Source: Pogonophryne albipinna
Taxonomy: Eukaryota > Chordata > Actinopteri > Perciformes > Artedidraconidae
Length of the DNA stretch: 64,000 nt
NCBI GenBank assembly: GCA_028583405.1
Contig: CM053252.1
Coordinates: 32,679,562 to 32,743,561 of the forward strand
Reading direction: 5' to 3'
Positions 1 through 36,436 of this stretch are shown here, piece by piece. Within the stretch, counting starts at the first letter, position 1. Each line of letters starts with the position of its first letter. The notes beneath the pieces are model-generated. The model was not told where the DNA came from, did no database searches, and saw only the letters and a program-made list of their open reading frames with translations. Position numbers and translations under genes: made by a program.

Positions 1-240
1 TCGTAGATTCTTCGGGCCAAGTACAATAACTTCAGTTTTGGTCGTGTTTAACATCAAAAAGTTTAAGGTCATCCACGTTTTTAAGTCCTTGAGGCAGTCT
101 TGAATTTTATTTATATGATTAATTTCATCAGGCTTGATTGATAAATATAGTTGAGTATCATCCGCATAACAATGAAAATGTACAGAATGATTCCTTATAA
201 TATTGCCTAGCCGAAGCATATATAATGTGAACAAAATAGG
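1..240 (-). mobile_element. LINE (non-LTR retrotransposon) reverse transcriptase fragment
   Basis: On the minus strand positions 240 to 1 form one open frame without stops. It contains FHCYADDTQLYLSIK, the YxDD catalytic box of a non-LTR reverse transcriptase, followed by a stretch ending VIVLGPKNLR, which is typical of fish LINEs of the Rex/L2/CR1 kind. The fragment is cut by the window edge on its 3' side and by a MITE-like repeat at about 241 on its 5' side. It belongs to intron or upstream sequence of sorl1. The clade is not resolved. Confidence 0.75.
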
Positions 241-525
241 TGAAACTCCTCCATTGAGCTCTTTTGTTTAATTCTGTGACATGGTGACATCACTATGTAA
301 CACTCAAGCAGCTATTGGTTAGCGCTCCAATACATTGTAGGTGATAGGCTAAGGGGCGGGATATCCCTAAGCGGTTGACAACACAACAGTCTCGGCCAGC
401 TAACCAATCAGAGTTTCAGACAGAGGGTGAAAAGAGCTGCTGCAGTATGAGAAGAATAAAGACCTTGTTGAACAATAAAGCATGGAGACATGTCACAGTA
501 GAGGCACAAAATACAAATATGAATC
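241..525 (+). mobile_element. Copy of a dispersed MITE family (here family A)
   Basis: The segment around 270-330 (tgacatcactatgtaaca, then ccaataca, then ggctaaggggcggg) recurs at 17620-17740 and 22510-22760, and inverted at 31490-31860. The fullest copies begin TTAAAGGGGCCC and end near GGGCTCCTTTAA, so a TTAA-targeting non-autonomous DNA transposon is likely. This copy is partial. No coding capacity. Confidence 0.65.
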
Positions 526-653
526 CCAAAAAATACACAATATGTCTTCTTTGAAGTGTCTGTTTTAATGCTTTTCCCATGAGGACAGTTAAACAATACA
601 TAATTTTCTGAATTTAGAAAATAAATCATGTTAATACTGTATCCGTTCCTCAG

Positions 654-23688
<23,035 letters not shown>

Positions 23689-26600
23689 CAAGACGTCCCT
23701 CCATTAGCTGTTTCTCTCTTCTCTTCTCCCCTTCTCTTCTTCCGTCCGCTTTACTCCCCCTCAGTGGTGCGGTACGACGGAGTGAGGAGGAAGCAGGCGA
23801 GCACTCCTCCATCCCAAAGCCGTCGAAGGGATACCACCTTAATTAGCAGGAAACGTGAAGAAAAATGGAAAAGTGTAAAGAGAGAAAGAGATATTTTTCA
23901 AATATACAATGCACTTTTTTTGGATGCGCAATAACTTATTTTTTATAATGTTAAATATATATATATGGGGTCAAAAAAGGACTGGGAGAAAAAAAAAGTG
24001 GACACTGAAGCAAACTGTGAAGGATTTGAGTTTGTCGAGACCCTGTTTGTAATGCAAACTCACTATCCATAGGGCGGTTCATTGCTTAAAGCCAAAATAA
24101 GCATCCACAAACTGTAACATAGAATGCAAAAAAAACACACACATAGGAAAAATAATACAGATGTATAGACAAATGATGTATAGAAGATGTATGAAAAGAA
24201 AATATTAGAGCAGTAATGGTAACATATATTGGTAAAAGCACAATATGTACTATACCAGTATATGTTTCAATTGGTGCCCCGTGTGAGGCCGCCTGACGAG
24301 CCAATCATGTTTCATCCTCCTCTGAATCTGAATAATGTGTCGATTTCAATGATCACCGGTTTGGAAACTGTCTATTATTGTAAACTCATTAACAAGTCTT
24401 TGAAACTTACCTGAAGAGCTGAGTAATGGGATCGTCCAATGGCACCGTGTAGTGACCTCACACCTTTATTTTTCCACCACCAGCACACTGTTGTCTGTCT
24501 GTATGTAGACGCAAAAGATAAAAGAATGTTCCTATCCCCCACAGTAAAGTCCAGATCATCGGATCTATTTGTAAATATTGGCTTTTAATATGTCCTCTCC
24601 TTGTAATGCTGCACCATAATTCTGTAAATGTGTTTTTTTTTGTATCATTCTGGACCACACATTTTTCGTCCCCAGCATTTTGCCATTGCTGTAGTCGTAG
24701 AGAAAGGTTCTCAGGGAACTGTGTCGGAGCGGACACCAGCGCAGCGACACCATCACCTCCAGGGCTCAGGCAGAATCATCTACTGCTGGACAGGTACAGA
24801 GACCTCTGAAGAGGCACTGGCAGTGACCGGAAGAGGCTGATTCAGTTCAGTTGTGATGAAGAGTCAGGTTTGGGCTTGGCATTGAGTTCAGAAAAAGATT
24901 AAGAGGGTTGATTCGATCATAAAAGAAAATGTGTTTTGACCTATCTTTAGTAGTGTCTAGTGGTGCAGATAGCTTCTAGATGCATCTGTGACCTGTATTT
25001 CCAGAAGCTGTTTGCTAGTTGCTCGAGCTTGATTTTCACAGGCCTGACTTTTGATGCGAAACAAGAACCTCTGAAACTGACACCATTTCTAAACCCTGGT
25101 ATGCATGGTCAAATACATTTTTTTAATCAAGATACAACATGTGGTACTGAAGTCTTGTTGACATGCTGACTTCTCGTGGGGCTAGCTGACCATTTACTGT
25201 AGGAAGCTCACCATGCTTGCTAGCTAATCATGTTCAAGAGCGAGCCAGTTACTAAAGGCAACCAAGTTAGCTAGTAATCCAGCTATTAAATCAATGATAT
25301 ACATTCTTACAATTATTCCAGCTAGCTAGTAGCCTGCTAGTTATCTTGGCCTTTAACCAGAAACAACGTTAGAGATCAAGCTTTTTGTTCTCACTTTTAG
25401 GCATTATTTTTATAACGATATAAAAGTGCTCATCTTTTGAATTACATTTTAGTAAGCCAGAAAACTAAACATACAATATTTATTTCTGCAAAAAGCTCTC
25501 TTTTTCCTAAAGACTGGCTATATTAATGTTCGGTCTGGTCATTGATTGACGACATTGACATTGAACTCCTAAAATTAGCTTTGTGCTTGATTAGCAAATG
25601 AGTCTTAATTTGCCACGTGATTTAATTTGCTTTGTTGTCATTTACCAAGTCATAATTGTTTGGTGGATTTATTTTTGCTTTGATGAGGGAATCAAATTAA
25701 TATGATGTTTTAATGGAAATAACTAGATTTTTTACCTAAAATGTAATGTTACGGTTATTGGTGTAACTGGGCCAACAGTTTCTGGAAACATTCATTCTTT
25801 AAAAACATTTAAAAATCGTATTATTTAATTCTGTGAGCAACACATTTTTACTAACCTGCATTTTATTGCTGTGGAGGCTGAGAGCCACATCTCAAAAACT
25901 GGTCAGGCGAAACCTTAAAAAAAAAAGTCATGGCTAGACACTAAGTGTTAGTGACAAATCGTGTTATTTGAATGGTCCTTTTAATTAGCAGTTAGTACCA
26001 GTTGAGCGATAAAACATTATGAGGATCATCGTCTTAGTTCTGCTCGTGCCCCCCAACCTGACTCTGGTCTATGAACAGATGTTTGGCCTGAGCCATTTGA
26101 ACTGATGGTGTTCTGCTTTCTATTCACCTTGTTGTTTTGTTTGTTAAGATGTCTTCATGAATGTATTTTATATTTGTACTTTTTAAAGGTACTGTCCCAG
26201 CTCATTATGCTACTAAGTGAGTGCACACTCTCTGGTTTTACCGTTGCTACAGTAACGACGTAACCCATTCACTATGGACGACAGACTTTGTGTTTGCACT
26301 CTGTAGACTGGCTTCTGCAGACGAGTCTTAGTTTGTTCAACCTAAGCCCAATTCCCTAACCCAGAGCAACAAACCTATTTTTGTCAGGAAGAGTCCAGAT
26401 ATTCATTTTTTTTTGTTTACCCAAAATCATTAAACAGTGTCTGTTCTGACATTAATTTGAAGGTTTCCTCGAGACTTCAGCTTGATTTCACTGCAGCTCT
26501 CCACCATGTTCATCATTTAGTTTGTTGGCCTTAAAATCAGATGTTCTGGCATTAATGCTGTTTTTTGCTCTGTGGAGTTTCTGTTCTCTGATGTTCTGTT

Positions 26601-27095
26601 TTGCCACATAATGCCTTATTAGAACACATTGGGTTTCTATGTAATGTACTGTTTGTATGATAGAACACAAGTGCACACGCATGCAAACACACAGTCACAC
26701 ACAACCCTGTACACACAGCTAAGCAGGCGGAAAAGTAGGCTAATATTTGGGCATTTGGTTAATTTTGTCGGATCACTGCTCCTTCCTGCGCTGGCTGCTG
26801 AGCCGGCCGCTCTATCTCTTTTTAGTCAGGGTTTACACGTGTACAAAGTTTAATTATTGGTTATCATGTGACCGTTTGCTCCCCACTTGTCTTAATGTTG
26901 ACTCTTGTCAAATAGTTTGCTTCAAAATGTTGTTTGGCACAGAGTTTGATCATGTTGGCCATGTTTGAAGATTTTAATGTCTTGCTTGCTTATCTCGGAG
27001 GTTGCAAGAACAATGAGACGTTGGAGAAACAGTGTGAGGTGTTTGAAAAAACAACAACACTTATACTGAAATAAAGTTGCTGAAAATCAAACTGT
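23689..27095 (+). other. sorl1: sorl1 3' untranslated region (inferred)
   Basis: About 3.4 kb follows the stop without splice-supported frames. It contains AT-rich segments (23930-23965) and short chance frames only. The end is placed 20 bases or so past the AATAAA at 27070; usage of earlier sites cannot be excluded. Confidence 0.6.
27070..27075 (+). promoter_or_regulatory. sorl1: Candidate sorl1 poly(A) signal AATAAA
   Basis: Canonical hexamer followed about 30 bases later by the GT-rich stretch tttgtttgtgt, as expected of a cleavage site. Confidence 0.6.
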
Positions 27096-29268
27096 CGACA
27101 ATTTGTTTGTGTAAGGTGGTTAAAGATGTCAGTTAAAGAGGTAGAAATATACCATATATGTTGTTGTTAAGGAAAGCAGGGAGAAAATATGGTTTATTTT
27201 ATGATGAAACACACTGCAGCGTACAGGTGGCAGGCTCCCACGCGGTCAGCATGATGAACATTCAACAGATCCATGAGGAAAACAGAAGGCGCCCTGAGAA
27301 TGACCCTGGTTTGAAAGAAGAAAATGCATAAATTATAATCGAATATTCGCAATAAATATAAATGAATTGCATTTGAAAATTCAAAAACAAAAACAGGATA
27401 TATTAAGGTCATTTTCTAATTCTATCTTTGAATCATTGATTCAATATTTAATATTTGCGGAATCATGCCACTTTAAGAGCTGCAACGATAAGTCCTGTTA
27501 TCGATTCGTTGATACTATTCAACAACTATAAGAATAATTGAATAGGTAGATCTGAACTTACCAAAAATAGACATTTAAAGGAAATCTTTTATGAAATTGT
27601 ATAGACTAAACAATCCAAGTCAAGGTTCCCAGCGTATGATACAACAGCTCCCTCAACAGGGTAAAAGATGCCATGATGCCTGAGGCAAACCTAAAAACAA
27701 GAGGAAAGGTTTCATTTGAACTTCAAATGCTGTAAAAGTAACTTGCCTCAAAATGTCTTGTTACCTTTTATTTATTTATTTTAATGTGCTTATAAGCATT
27801 TAAATTGTTTGTTGCTGATTTTATATTTAAAAAAAATGCATCGATACAAAGCTGGAGAAATGTCCATGTTTCCTCAGGGTAAATGGTTCAAAAGCACTGT
27901 ACAGAAAAGTGCATTTGTCCTGTTATGCACTTTCCACTTCACATTCATAATCCCTACATCATTAAACTGTCATCACTTCTGCTTTTTTTTAAAGGTCAAA
28001 AAACATTTCTGGATCTGTATTTAATGTTTGCTCGTCCACAACTAGCATTCAGCCTCTCTTATCAACATGTGTGAGTTTCATCAACTGACCCCTATCACAT
28101 TACACTCAGTGGTTTGTTCCATTGTTCACATCAAAATACTGATTAGTGCAGTACGTTTTATGGCTGGAAACATGACTAACAGCCAGGGGATGAGAGGATT
28201 ATTGAACAACACAAGAGACGCAGTGAGGGCTCGGTTCATTTCTGGCTCCAAAATAAAGTTTCCAGTCCCGACTGATGATAATGTCTGTCATTGAAAAGAC
28301 TCGTAACACAACGTTCCAAATGATTCCCATCTGACAGGCTGATCAGGAAGAATAGATGCACTTTAGGAGGTTGAACTGTCTCGTTATGAAATATGAGATC
28401 TCAATTTGAGGATTGAATGATGAGCTGTTCCCGGGGCTGGACTGAGGTAAACACTATTTATAAAAAAAAAAATAGGCAGGTGATGTGTACAGTTTCTAAA
28501 GCAACAACAGCTGTCAGACAAGAAGGGAGAGTGCTAACATGCAGACACGCATGCAGTGTGTGAAAAATAAACTAACATCTTTCCAAAAGTAGCAATACCT
28601 AATTCAACAGTCTTACGAGTAAAGGTTCTACAAACACATTTCTTGATGAAAGTACAATTAGAAAAGTTGCACCAAAATATACTATGCATTAGCACCTAAT
28701 TATAATTAAAATGATTTAACTGGTCAATTTAGCCAGATTTGTTTAAAGTGTTTGGCCTCTAACTATGACACATATTAACAATGTCTCATATATCAGAATA
28801 TAAAGGAACATGTATTTGTTTTAAATTATCTATAAAGTAACAACAAAGTAGATCTTTAACAAATAGCCAGTGGAGTAAAAAGTGCCATGTCAGTCTTTTA
28901 AATGTAATGTCAAAAAGGTACATGAATTACAAAATATTCAAGCGGGTCCCTTTGATATACACTTTAAGGATGTAGAATAACGTTTATTTGTTGGCCAAAT
29001 ATGAATGATTTTGAAACTTTCCTTTTTAAATATCCCCCAAAGCATTCCTTGTTATCAGCAGTCAGGAAGTGAATGTTTTTAAAGCACCCAAAAATAGCAC
29101 TGTTGGAAAAAAATTGCTAATCTAAAAATAGTTAACTCCTTTGAAGGGCAGTTTGGTCCTCATGGAATCTATTTGTGTCACTGCTGGATATTTCCAAAGA
29201 GGAAACCAGGCGGTGTTCGGCTCGTAGGGCCCCAAGATGGGCCTCAGGTTCAGAAGAACAAAGATCTA
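27096..29268. other. Intergenic, nothing recognised
   Basis: AT-rich sequence. Short frames only, none resembling a known family; no repeat copies elsewhere in the window recognised. Confidence 0.5.
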
Positions 29269-30306
29269 GGCTGAAGTCGAATAGTCCATTTAGCTTAGGA
29301 ACCTTCCTAACAGAGTGAAATGACCCGGAAGTCCCTCAGTGGCAGCCATGATAAGTGCCGTTCGAATTAGAATGATAGGAAAGGAGGTTTCAAACTTCCT
29401 TTATAACCTCCTTTAGCTTAGGAACCACTGGACCTCCCTAACCGAAAGGAGAGGAGAAAATGCTGCCCCACAATGCATTGCAGCCGCAGCATTTGCGTCA
29501 CACAACAGTCGGCCGTTCACGGAAACAAACGATTATGACGGAGAAATTATATCATGAAAGTTACGGTGCTTATTAAGCATTTTAAAACGTAGGTGGTAAG
29601 TTGCCAAAGTGCTTTGTTTTGAACGTTCATCAGTATTATAATCAAAAAGAGAAATATGAACGTTAGTTTTTACTGAAATGATCAAATAAAGTCAACATTT
29701 CACTGAGCTGTGTGGGGTTTGTTCAACTTTTAAAAGATGTTTGAATGGTGATATACACAGTGATAGATATAGATAGTTTATAATAAATACATTTGTATTG
29801 ATTTTAAGATCTTTTCATAGTTCATACAATCATACGTATTGGGATCATTTGTATTAATGTGGACCGGAGGGAGAGGGTGACGAGCATAAGTTTCACTTTC
29901 CTTTTTTATTTCAATTCCAACTTTGGTCATGAAGAATATGTTTCTCTGTTGTCCACGTTCATAAAGCATAAAACAACAGCATCAGAGCACGGTGCAGAGT
30001 CTCTAGATGAGTCCCTCGTTCTTATTAAACATCCATGTTGTAGTCCGCTGTATAGAAAACTGTAGTTTCCATAGTTTCCCCACAGCAGCAGACGCACATT
30101 CATGACGTCCGCTGGCGCATCATAAATACGTCGGATAGTGAAAGTGCATTCGGATTCTCTAAAGTACCGCAGTCTCTTCTCCTAAGTCCTTTTGAATTCT
30201 CCTATCCACTATCTCTTAACCCCGTGACGTTTCACTCAGAGGTCAAGGAATAGGAGATTGGGTTATAACTTAGGAGCTGATTTTTAAACTATCCGACCGC
30301 AACCCT
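29269..30306. mobile_element. DNA transposon family F, copy 1 (about 1 kb)
   Basis: The left end ggctgaagtcgaatagtcc and, inverted, the right end agggttgcggtcggatagtt are imperfect inverted termini. The left 95 bases recur at 59082-59180, and the right end (atccgaccgcaacc) recurs at 63489-63502. No transposase frame recognised. Confidence 0.6.
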
Positions 30307-30850
30307 ACTCTGGACAAAAGCATCCTCTGATAGTCAGGTGGCTGTGTCTGTGCCAGAGACAGCCACCAGGGGGCAGGAGAGCCTCTGCAGACATATCAGG
30401 GGATGTTCTATTAAAGCTGCACTTCATTCAGTCTGATGGATGTGTAATTTTACTGCAGATCAGAGTTTAAAACAGTTAAAAGGAGCGTGCATATGTTCTA
30501 AAAATGACCCATCCAAACAAAAAGCCTCCACTGAGTGTGAGTGTGTGAGTCAGCACGTCTGTAGGCCAGTATCAAACATGAGGTTGTTGCACTCATTGAC
30601 CTGCGGAGGGTTGTGTTGCATCACCAGGTGGCTGATGCTGAAGAGCTGAGGCCCCTCAGCATTAAAATAGCTTCAGTTAGTTTCATGTCACAGCAATGGG
30701 ACTCATATCGTTTTAACTTGCACTTAGATGCAACACATGCGCACATCATTTATAAAAAAAGGAAAAGTAAGATGTGTTTTAGTTTCTCAATGTATTTATG
30801 TTTGTATAACTATTGTTGGACAAATGTATGTCTATTAAAGAGGCCTTATG
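30307..30850. other. Intergenic, nothing recognised
   Basis: No exon or repeat family identified. Confidence 0.45.
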
Positions 30851-31045
30851 CTTTTTGATGTTTTCCCTCTCATGTAGTGTGTTATTTAGGTTTGTTTGCA
30901 TGTAAATGGTCTGCAAAGTCTAAAATCCCTGTGTTCGCTCCAGATGGAGTTTCTTTTTGTGGAGTCAGACATTGTTCCTCGACCTCTTCAACAGTATTTC
31001 TTTCACAGAGGAAGTTATCCTCTCCTTTGATTGGTCGGTGGAAAG
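30851..31045 (+). mobile_element. MITE family A relative, 5' part
   Basis: tgtagtgtgttat, gcatgtaaatggtctgc and ctaaaatccctgtgttc match the first part of the inverted copy at 31490-31860. A shorter piece of the same kind lies at 10795-10855. Confidence 0.55.
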
Positions 31046-31489
31046 TTCCTCGAAAACAGTGAAAGCATTCCTTTAATAACCTCAGCAGTAATGTTTAGGT
31101 TTGGTGGGGAACCCTGGCAGTGTGAGGAGATGCACTCGCTGCCCTCTCTTGTTCACTTCAGGCTTGATGATGTAACTTCACTGGCATTAGAATATCCAGT
31201 TTTCAGAATGGTACATTTTCTGCTCAGAACTATTTAGTAGTTTCATGCTCTGCGTGAAATAGTGACAGCTTTGATTGCATGTTTTTGCAACAGCAACAGG
31301 CGGTTTCATTGCAAAGGAGGGTCAGCATGACTGAGAGTTGGATAGATTGATTCTAAAAGCACATCATTCTTTATTAAACTTCAACGTCATCTTTTCCTAC
31401 TTGAGAAACAAGAAAATCTTGTTTTACTTCCTGACTCCTACAAACCTTTTCCACCAATCCGGGCCATGCATACTCATCTCATACTGCCT

Positions 31490-31860
31490 GTGCTGCAGCA
31501 CCTCTTTTCACTCTCTGTCTGAAACCAGAGCCCAGTCTGTTATGATTGGTTAGTTGGTCAGATCTGTTTTGATTGGTCAACAGCTTAGTGATGTCACATC
31601 CCTTAGCCTATCACTAACAATGTGTTGGAGCTCTAGCCAATAGAAGCTTGATTGTTACATAGTGATGTCACTATGTTACAGAAATAAAGAAAGGAGTTCA
31701 ATGGAGGCGTTTCAGTCAAGGGAGAGTGTGTGGGGGAGAAACTCCCTCTGGAGGGAACACAGGGATTTTAGCCTTGGCAGACCATTTACATGCACAGAAA
31801 CATAACACAGGAAAGCAAAACCACAAAAAACACAATAGGGCCCCTTTAAAGTTGATTAAT
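31490..31860 (-). mobile_element. MITE family A, near-complete 5' part, inverted
   Basis: The reverse complement begins ttaaaggggccctattgtgt and includes tgacatcactatgtaacaat. This is the best copy for defining the TTAA-bounded start of the family. Confidence 0.7.
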
Positions 31861-32585
31861 ATATCATGCTGAACAGGACTGCATACTCCAATTATGATAA
31901 TCATTTTAACTAGTTTCCCATGTTATTTAACAGTCTGTTCACACTGATTAAGGCGTATTACAAAATAAACATTTTAAGGCGGTAAAATACAATTTTAAAA
32001 GGCAATACTAAATATATTTTTGACCTGAGGATGGCACTAGAAGAAAATCAGCGGCTAACCACATTTATGAGGATACATCTGTAAAAACAATATTTCCTAA
32101 TACATGTAGTCAATGTTACGAATAATGCAACCACTTGTCAAAAGTCAGAAAAGGTCAGACTGCAAAACGCACACACACACCACAACACAAACCGCTCGTC
32201 TCACTCTCCTAAGGTCAAGAGGTTCCTGACTGTTTGTGATTGGCTTGAGTCAAAGGTCAATAGACTGGAGGCCATCAGTGCAGGGTCAAGAACAGGTGGG
32301 AGCCTGTGAGAGAGGAACAAGAACAACAGAGAGGAGGAGTGTGAGGAGAGGAGAACCCACTGGAGAGTCAGTCTGACAAAGCCTCAGTCCTCAGAGCGCT
32401 GCTTCACCTCCGCGCTCCACTGGAGGACAGTCATCATCTCATTGAAGGAGGAGATCACTGATCCAACACCAGCTCAGCCAGACATGTGCTTTTCTACAAT
32501 CAGCTGATCTTATATAAGATTGTATGGTTGGTATTTGAAATGTTCATATCGATATTTTTTTAACTCTGGCTTTGTAATAAAAAAT
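31861..32585. other. Intergenic, nothing firm
   Basis: Contains a GA-rich, more GC-rich patch at 32290-32480. No splice-supported exon could be built on either strand. Confidence 0.45.
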
Positions 32586-32699
32586 ATGACGAAACGAAAA
32601 CAGCCAAGCGTCACAGCTTTTGGATTCACAAGCAAAGAAGCGAAGGAGTCTAAACATGACAACGTGAACGGAAAACAACTTTTAGTTGGCCGGCTGTAA
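32586..32699 (+). pseudogene. Possible N-terminus of a transposase-derived protein
   Basis: A 37-codon frame begins MTKRKQPSVTAFGFTSKEAK and stops at 32697. The MxKRKQ.S...FF/FTSK opening is typical of hAT/ZMYM-like transposase-derived proteins in fish, which then continue for hundreds of residues. Here it is a stub in a CpG-rich patch of about 300 bp. Family call from memory and weak. Confidence 0.3.
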
Positions 32700-32948
32700 G
32701 CGGCGTTAGGGTCGAGTTTGACAGCTCCACACCGAGGGAGAGGCCTGCGGATGCGGAGCCTGAAGAGCTTCAACAACGGCCACAGCCGCCGGCGTAGTGA
32801 CACCGTCTGTAGTAGTAGCAGAGTGTTTTTATAGCAATTGATCGAATCCGCGCTGCTGCGCCAGTCAACAGAGCGTGCGTGTGACATATAGCAGGATGTG
32901 CACTGAAAAATAGGGCTCCCCCGAAAGCAAATGGGTAATTCGAACACT

Positions 32949-33128
32949 GGTATTATGTCAACAGAATTAACATAACTGTATGAGGTTGGTTGAAAGCAAT
33001 AATATTAAGCTTAAATAAAGAATATTAGGTTCAACTTAATATTATTGCTTTCAACTAACCTAATACAGTTATGTGAACTGTTGATATAATACATTTAATT
33101 AAAGTAAACATTTCAGTGTTTTCAGTGC
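32949..33128. mobile_element. Palindromic MITE family G, copy 1
   Basis: Two arms around ttgaaagcaataatattaag and its complement ttattgctttcaactaacct fold on each other. The same palindrome is fuller at 57866-58079, and one arm lies at 41397-41450. Confidence 0.7.
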
Positions 33129-33384
33129 AGGGTTGGGAGGGTTACTTTAAAAATGTATTCTCTTCCAATATCCAATGCATGTAAAGAAATGTATTCAGTC
33201 ACCTAATCTGAGTAACACAATAGAAAAGTAATGTAACCTGATTACTTTCCGTTGCTTTTGGATGAACTAATAATATAATAAAGATGTTTTTACCTAAGTG
33301 TAAGACAACAGAACAATGTAGCCTCAGATAAATGAAACCAAGATATGTGTATGAAAAATTATATATATATTTATTATTTATACA

Positions 33385-33385
33385 G

Positions 33386-33427
<42 letters not shown>
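33385..33427. repeat. (AT)n microsatellite
   Basis: Alternating AT run within repeat family E. Confidence 0.9.
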
Positions 33428-33428
<1 letters not shown>

Positions 33429-33632
33429 TTGTAGCTAGTTTACAGATGCTGTTTTAGTTGAACGCATACACAGTATTTTTGTTAAACAAATCTGGCGTCC
33501 ATCTACTCCTGCATACAAATATATATTTAAAATAAAGAATGAAAGTAGTCTAAATGAAATACACAACAAATAATAATATATTTATCCTTTAAATGTATTA
33601 TACCATTGTTATCCTGCTCCTGTTGTTATCAC

Positions 33633-34122
33633 TGTGGAGGAAACTTCTGTGTAGCAATGCAGTGGGAGTCACCGACTCATGAAGGAGACACAGGACGAGC
33701 AGGAGTTCTGATGTCAAACACTGGTAGTTTATTACAAGCATCGGCCGGAGAATTCATATCACAAGTCACAGCAGCAAAAGGTTCTGACTGCACGGGTGGG
33801 TTGTCATGTCAATTCTGATCAGCCTATCTCTCAATAGACCTTTTTAACTAGTTTACAGAGAGTCAACCCACATATTGGGGGAAGGTATACGTGAACACCT
33901 GGAGACACTGAATCACTTATCTGACTCATTGGCTCTGTGACCGAGAGTTGACCGGTCATAAAACAGGTAATGTCAACAATAGCTGAGACTTCCCATTCCT
34001 TAAGACAGATAACAGACTTAGGGTTCGTCGTAAAGGTCAACAGGCAATAAAGTTAAATATCTTAGGAGTACGGAATAATTATTATTTGACACTTAGGGAG
34101 AGAGAAGAAATATTCTCTAACA
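33633..34122 (-). repeat. 3' LTR of the minus-strand retroelement
   Basis: From 33709 to 34122 it differs from its partner at about seven positions by eye, but the first 75 bases are much more different. Confidence 0.85.
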
Positions 34123-36214
34123 GTCCACTGTTTTGATCATCTTTGATAACCTGAAAACATTAGTCTAATAATAATTTGGTCAATACTTAAATCAACAGGC
34201 GTCTTCAAATTTGAATGTGGTCTCACCGTACATCAATTTACATCACAAAGTAGAATAAGACTGAAACATTCAACCACAATGATTGACACAGACAATCACA
34301 ATAGAAAATCATCTTTCATCAATGTTTGGATCATCTGTTGTCAAAAGCACAATAATGAACACACATAAAACACAGACGCATAATAGCAAAAACATCTTCT
34401 TTAAAATAATATGTTTTAACATGTAACCATTAGTTGATCTCACTTATCAAACTATAAAATCAAAACCAGCTTGCAGTTTAAAGATTTAGTTTAAGGCAAT
34501 CACTAGTCAAATGCATTTAAAATATAGGATCATAAGAGATCCAGGTGAGGTATAAAATCAGTTAAGGTATAAAATTCACAGTGGTGATTTGATCAATTCG
34601 TAATCTGCAAAGTTACAGTGTCCTCAATTTTAGGATTACTTGACGTTTACTTCATTACATATTAAATCAAAAGACTATGGCATGATAACATAATTACATT
34701 ACTTCAACTATCAATCATTATGTCATTTCAAAATCTGAAGGGAAAATTAAACAATTCTCAAAATGTTTAACAATCTGAAAAGGAAACATTAGGCAAATAT
34801 TCAAAGACTTTTGTAAAAACCTGGAAAGGAAGGTTTAAACGTTTAAAACTTGAAACATAATTTTAGGTCTGTCTGTGCATGGGTAATACGTTGAAGAGTA
34901 GTGTTGTTAAGCCTGATTGCTGGACGATTAAGGATAGTAACATTATCTGTTATAATATTAGAAATATCTTATTGTTCAATACCTTATAATCTGAAAATAT
35001 CAATTTATTTATTTTGTTTAGTGTGAAAGTGTAATCTGATCTGACAAAATATATTTATCACCACTATTTAACACATATCTGTTCATCGGAAATATAAAAA
35101 CAATCATTAATTGTACATTTGTAAACATCTGGTCATTCAATTCAAATGTTATCTTTGTACAAGAGCTGGAAGAACATGTCCTCCTGACTCGTTCTCCTCC
35201 TCTCTTTATGACACAGAGTGTCTGGTGTGTAAAGGCATCCTGATACTGTAGATTAGCACTGAGGTGCTGATTGGCTCAAAACTCTTCTTCATCAGAGTGC
35301 CATATTTCAACCCCCCCCCCCCCCCCCAATTGCTCTGCTTTTGTGTGGCTCATTCAGTGAGCACTGTATGATCCCCCAGTGAAATTGAGTGCAACTGCCT
35401 ATTCCAAGTGGCACATCCAGATGCCCCCCCCCCCGTGATGGGAGAGGTTAGGAAGACATCTGCTCCTCCAAGAAACATGGAACCTTGTATGAAGCCTCTG
35501 AAGCCCTCGCTCGTCCTGCAGAGTTGTCTGCTTGAGCCCACCGAGCAGAAAGATGAAGAAGCATCCCATCTCCTCAGAAAGTTGAAGATTAGAATCCTCT
35601 CATCTCGAACGACCTCGTGCCTCCTTGCACGTGGCTGGGGTGCTCTCTGCAGCCGGAGAGTGTGATCCTCTCTCTCTGACCCTTGGCCTTCAGAGCTGTC
35701 CTAGTTATTGGGTTAACACTTGATAGGGATGTTTTCCTGAGTGAAGACAACTCAAGGTAATGGATTAGCACATTATTATTTAATTACAAAAATAGGATAG
35801 GGCCCTCAGAATTATTTGGGAGCCTTCCTGACACATGCACATGCATAAATGTAAGGTTTGTGTTAGTCATTTAACATGCAAGAATCATATACTCATCAGT
35901 CCAAAGCAGAGAAATGTTATTTTAAGTTAAATGTGAGCTAGTCCCTGTGGATATAACCCCTTCTCAATGATTCTAAATGTTATATTAATTCACCATTTAC
36001 CGTTTGATAAAAGATTAGTTTATCAGAAGTACATTTCCTCTTCCATAAAACATAGGTTTGAGAAATGAATGTTTCAATATTAAATCAATTACTCAATATA
36101 ATTGACTCTCCCCTCCCTTTTCTTACATATGTCACATATGTAATAACAACGTAGGAGTCTATTTAAACATGGTATTAATCGAGAAGACGCAGTATCAGTA
36201 TGCAACTCGCAAAT

Positions 36215-36436
36215 ATCTCTTCTCTCTTTCCTATCCCTCTCTTCCCTCTTCTCTCTATTCTCTCTTCCACATCTCTCTCTATTCTCTCTTCCTCATCCCT
36301 CTCTCTTCCTCATCTCTCTCTCATCCTCATCTCCCTCTTTCCTCATCTCCCTCTTTCCTCACTTCCCCATGTCTTTCTCTTCTCACTTTCCCATCTCTTT
36401 CTTCTCACTTTCCCATTTCTTTCTTCTCTCACTTCT
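36215..36436. repeat. CT-rich low-complexity tract inside the LTR element
   Basis: Imperfect TCTCTCTTCCTCATC units for about 220 bases. On the element's own sense strand this is a purine-rich tract. Confidence 0.85.

Noticed and set aside
24606..24840. Short frames in the sorl1 3' region considered as a downstream gene
   Set aside because: Two frames overlap, no splice support, position fits the 3'UTR.
32393..32480. Minus-strand frame ending VLQWSAEVKQRSED with an AG before it, possibly a last exon
   Set aside because: Only about 29 codons, no pyrimidine tract, no upstream partner exon and no family recognised.
35408..35665. 85-codon plus-strand frame inside the LTR element
   Set aside because: Antisense to the element, contains a poly-C derived proline run, no family resemblance.
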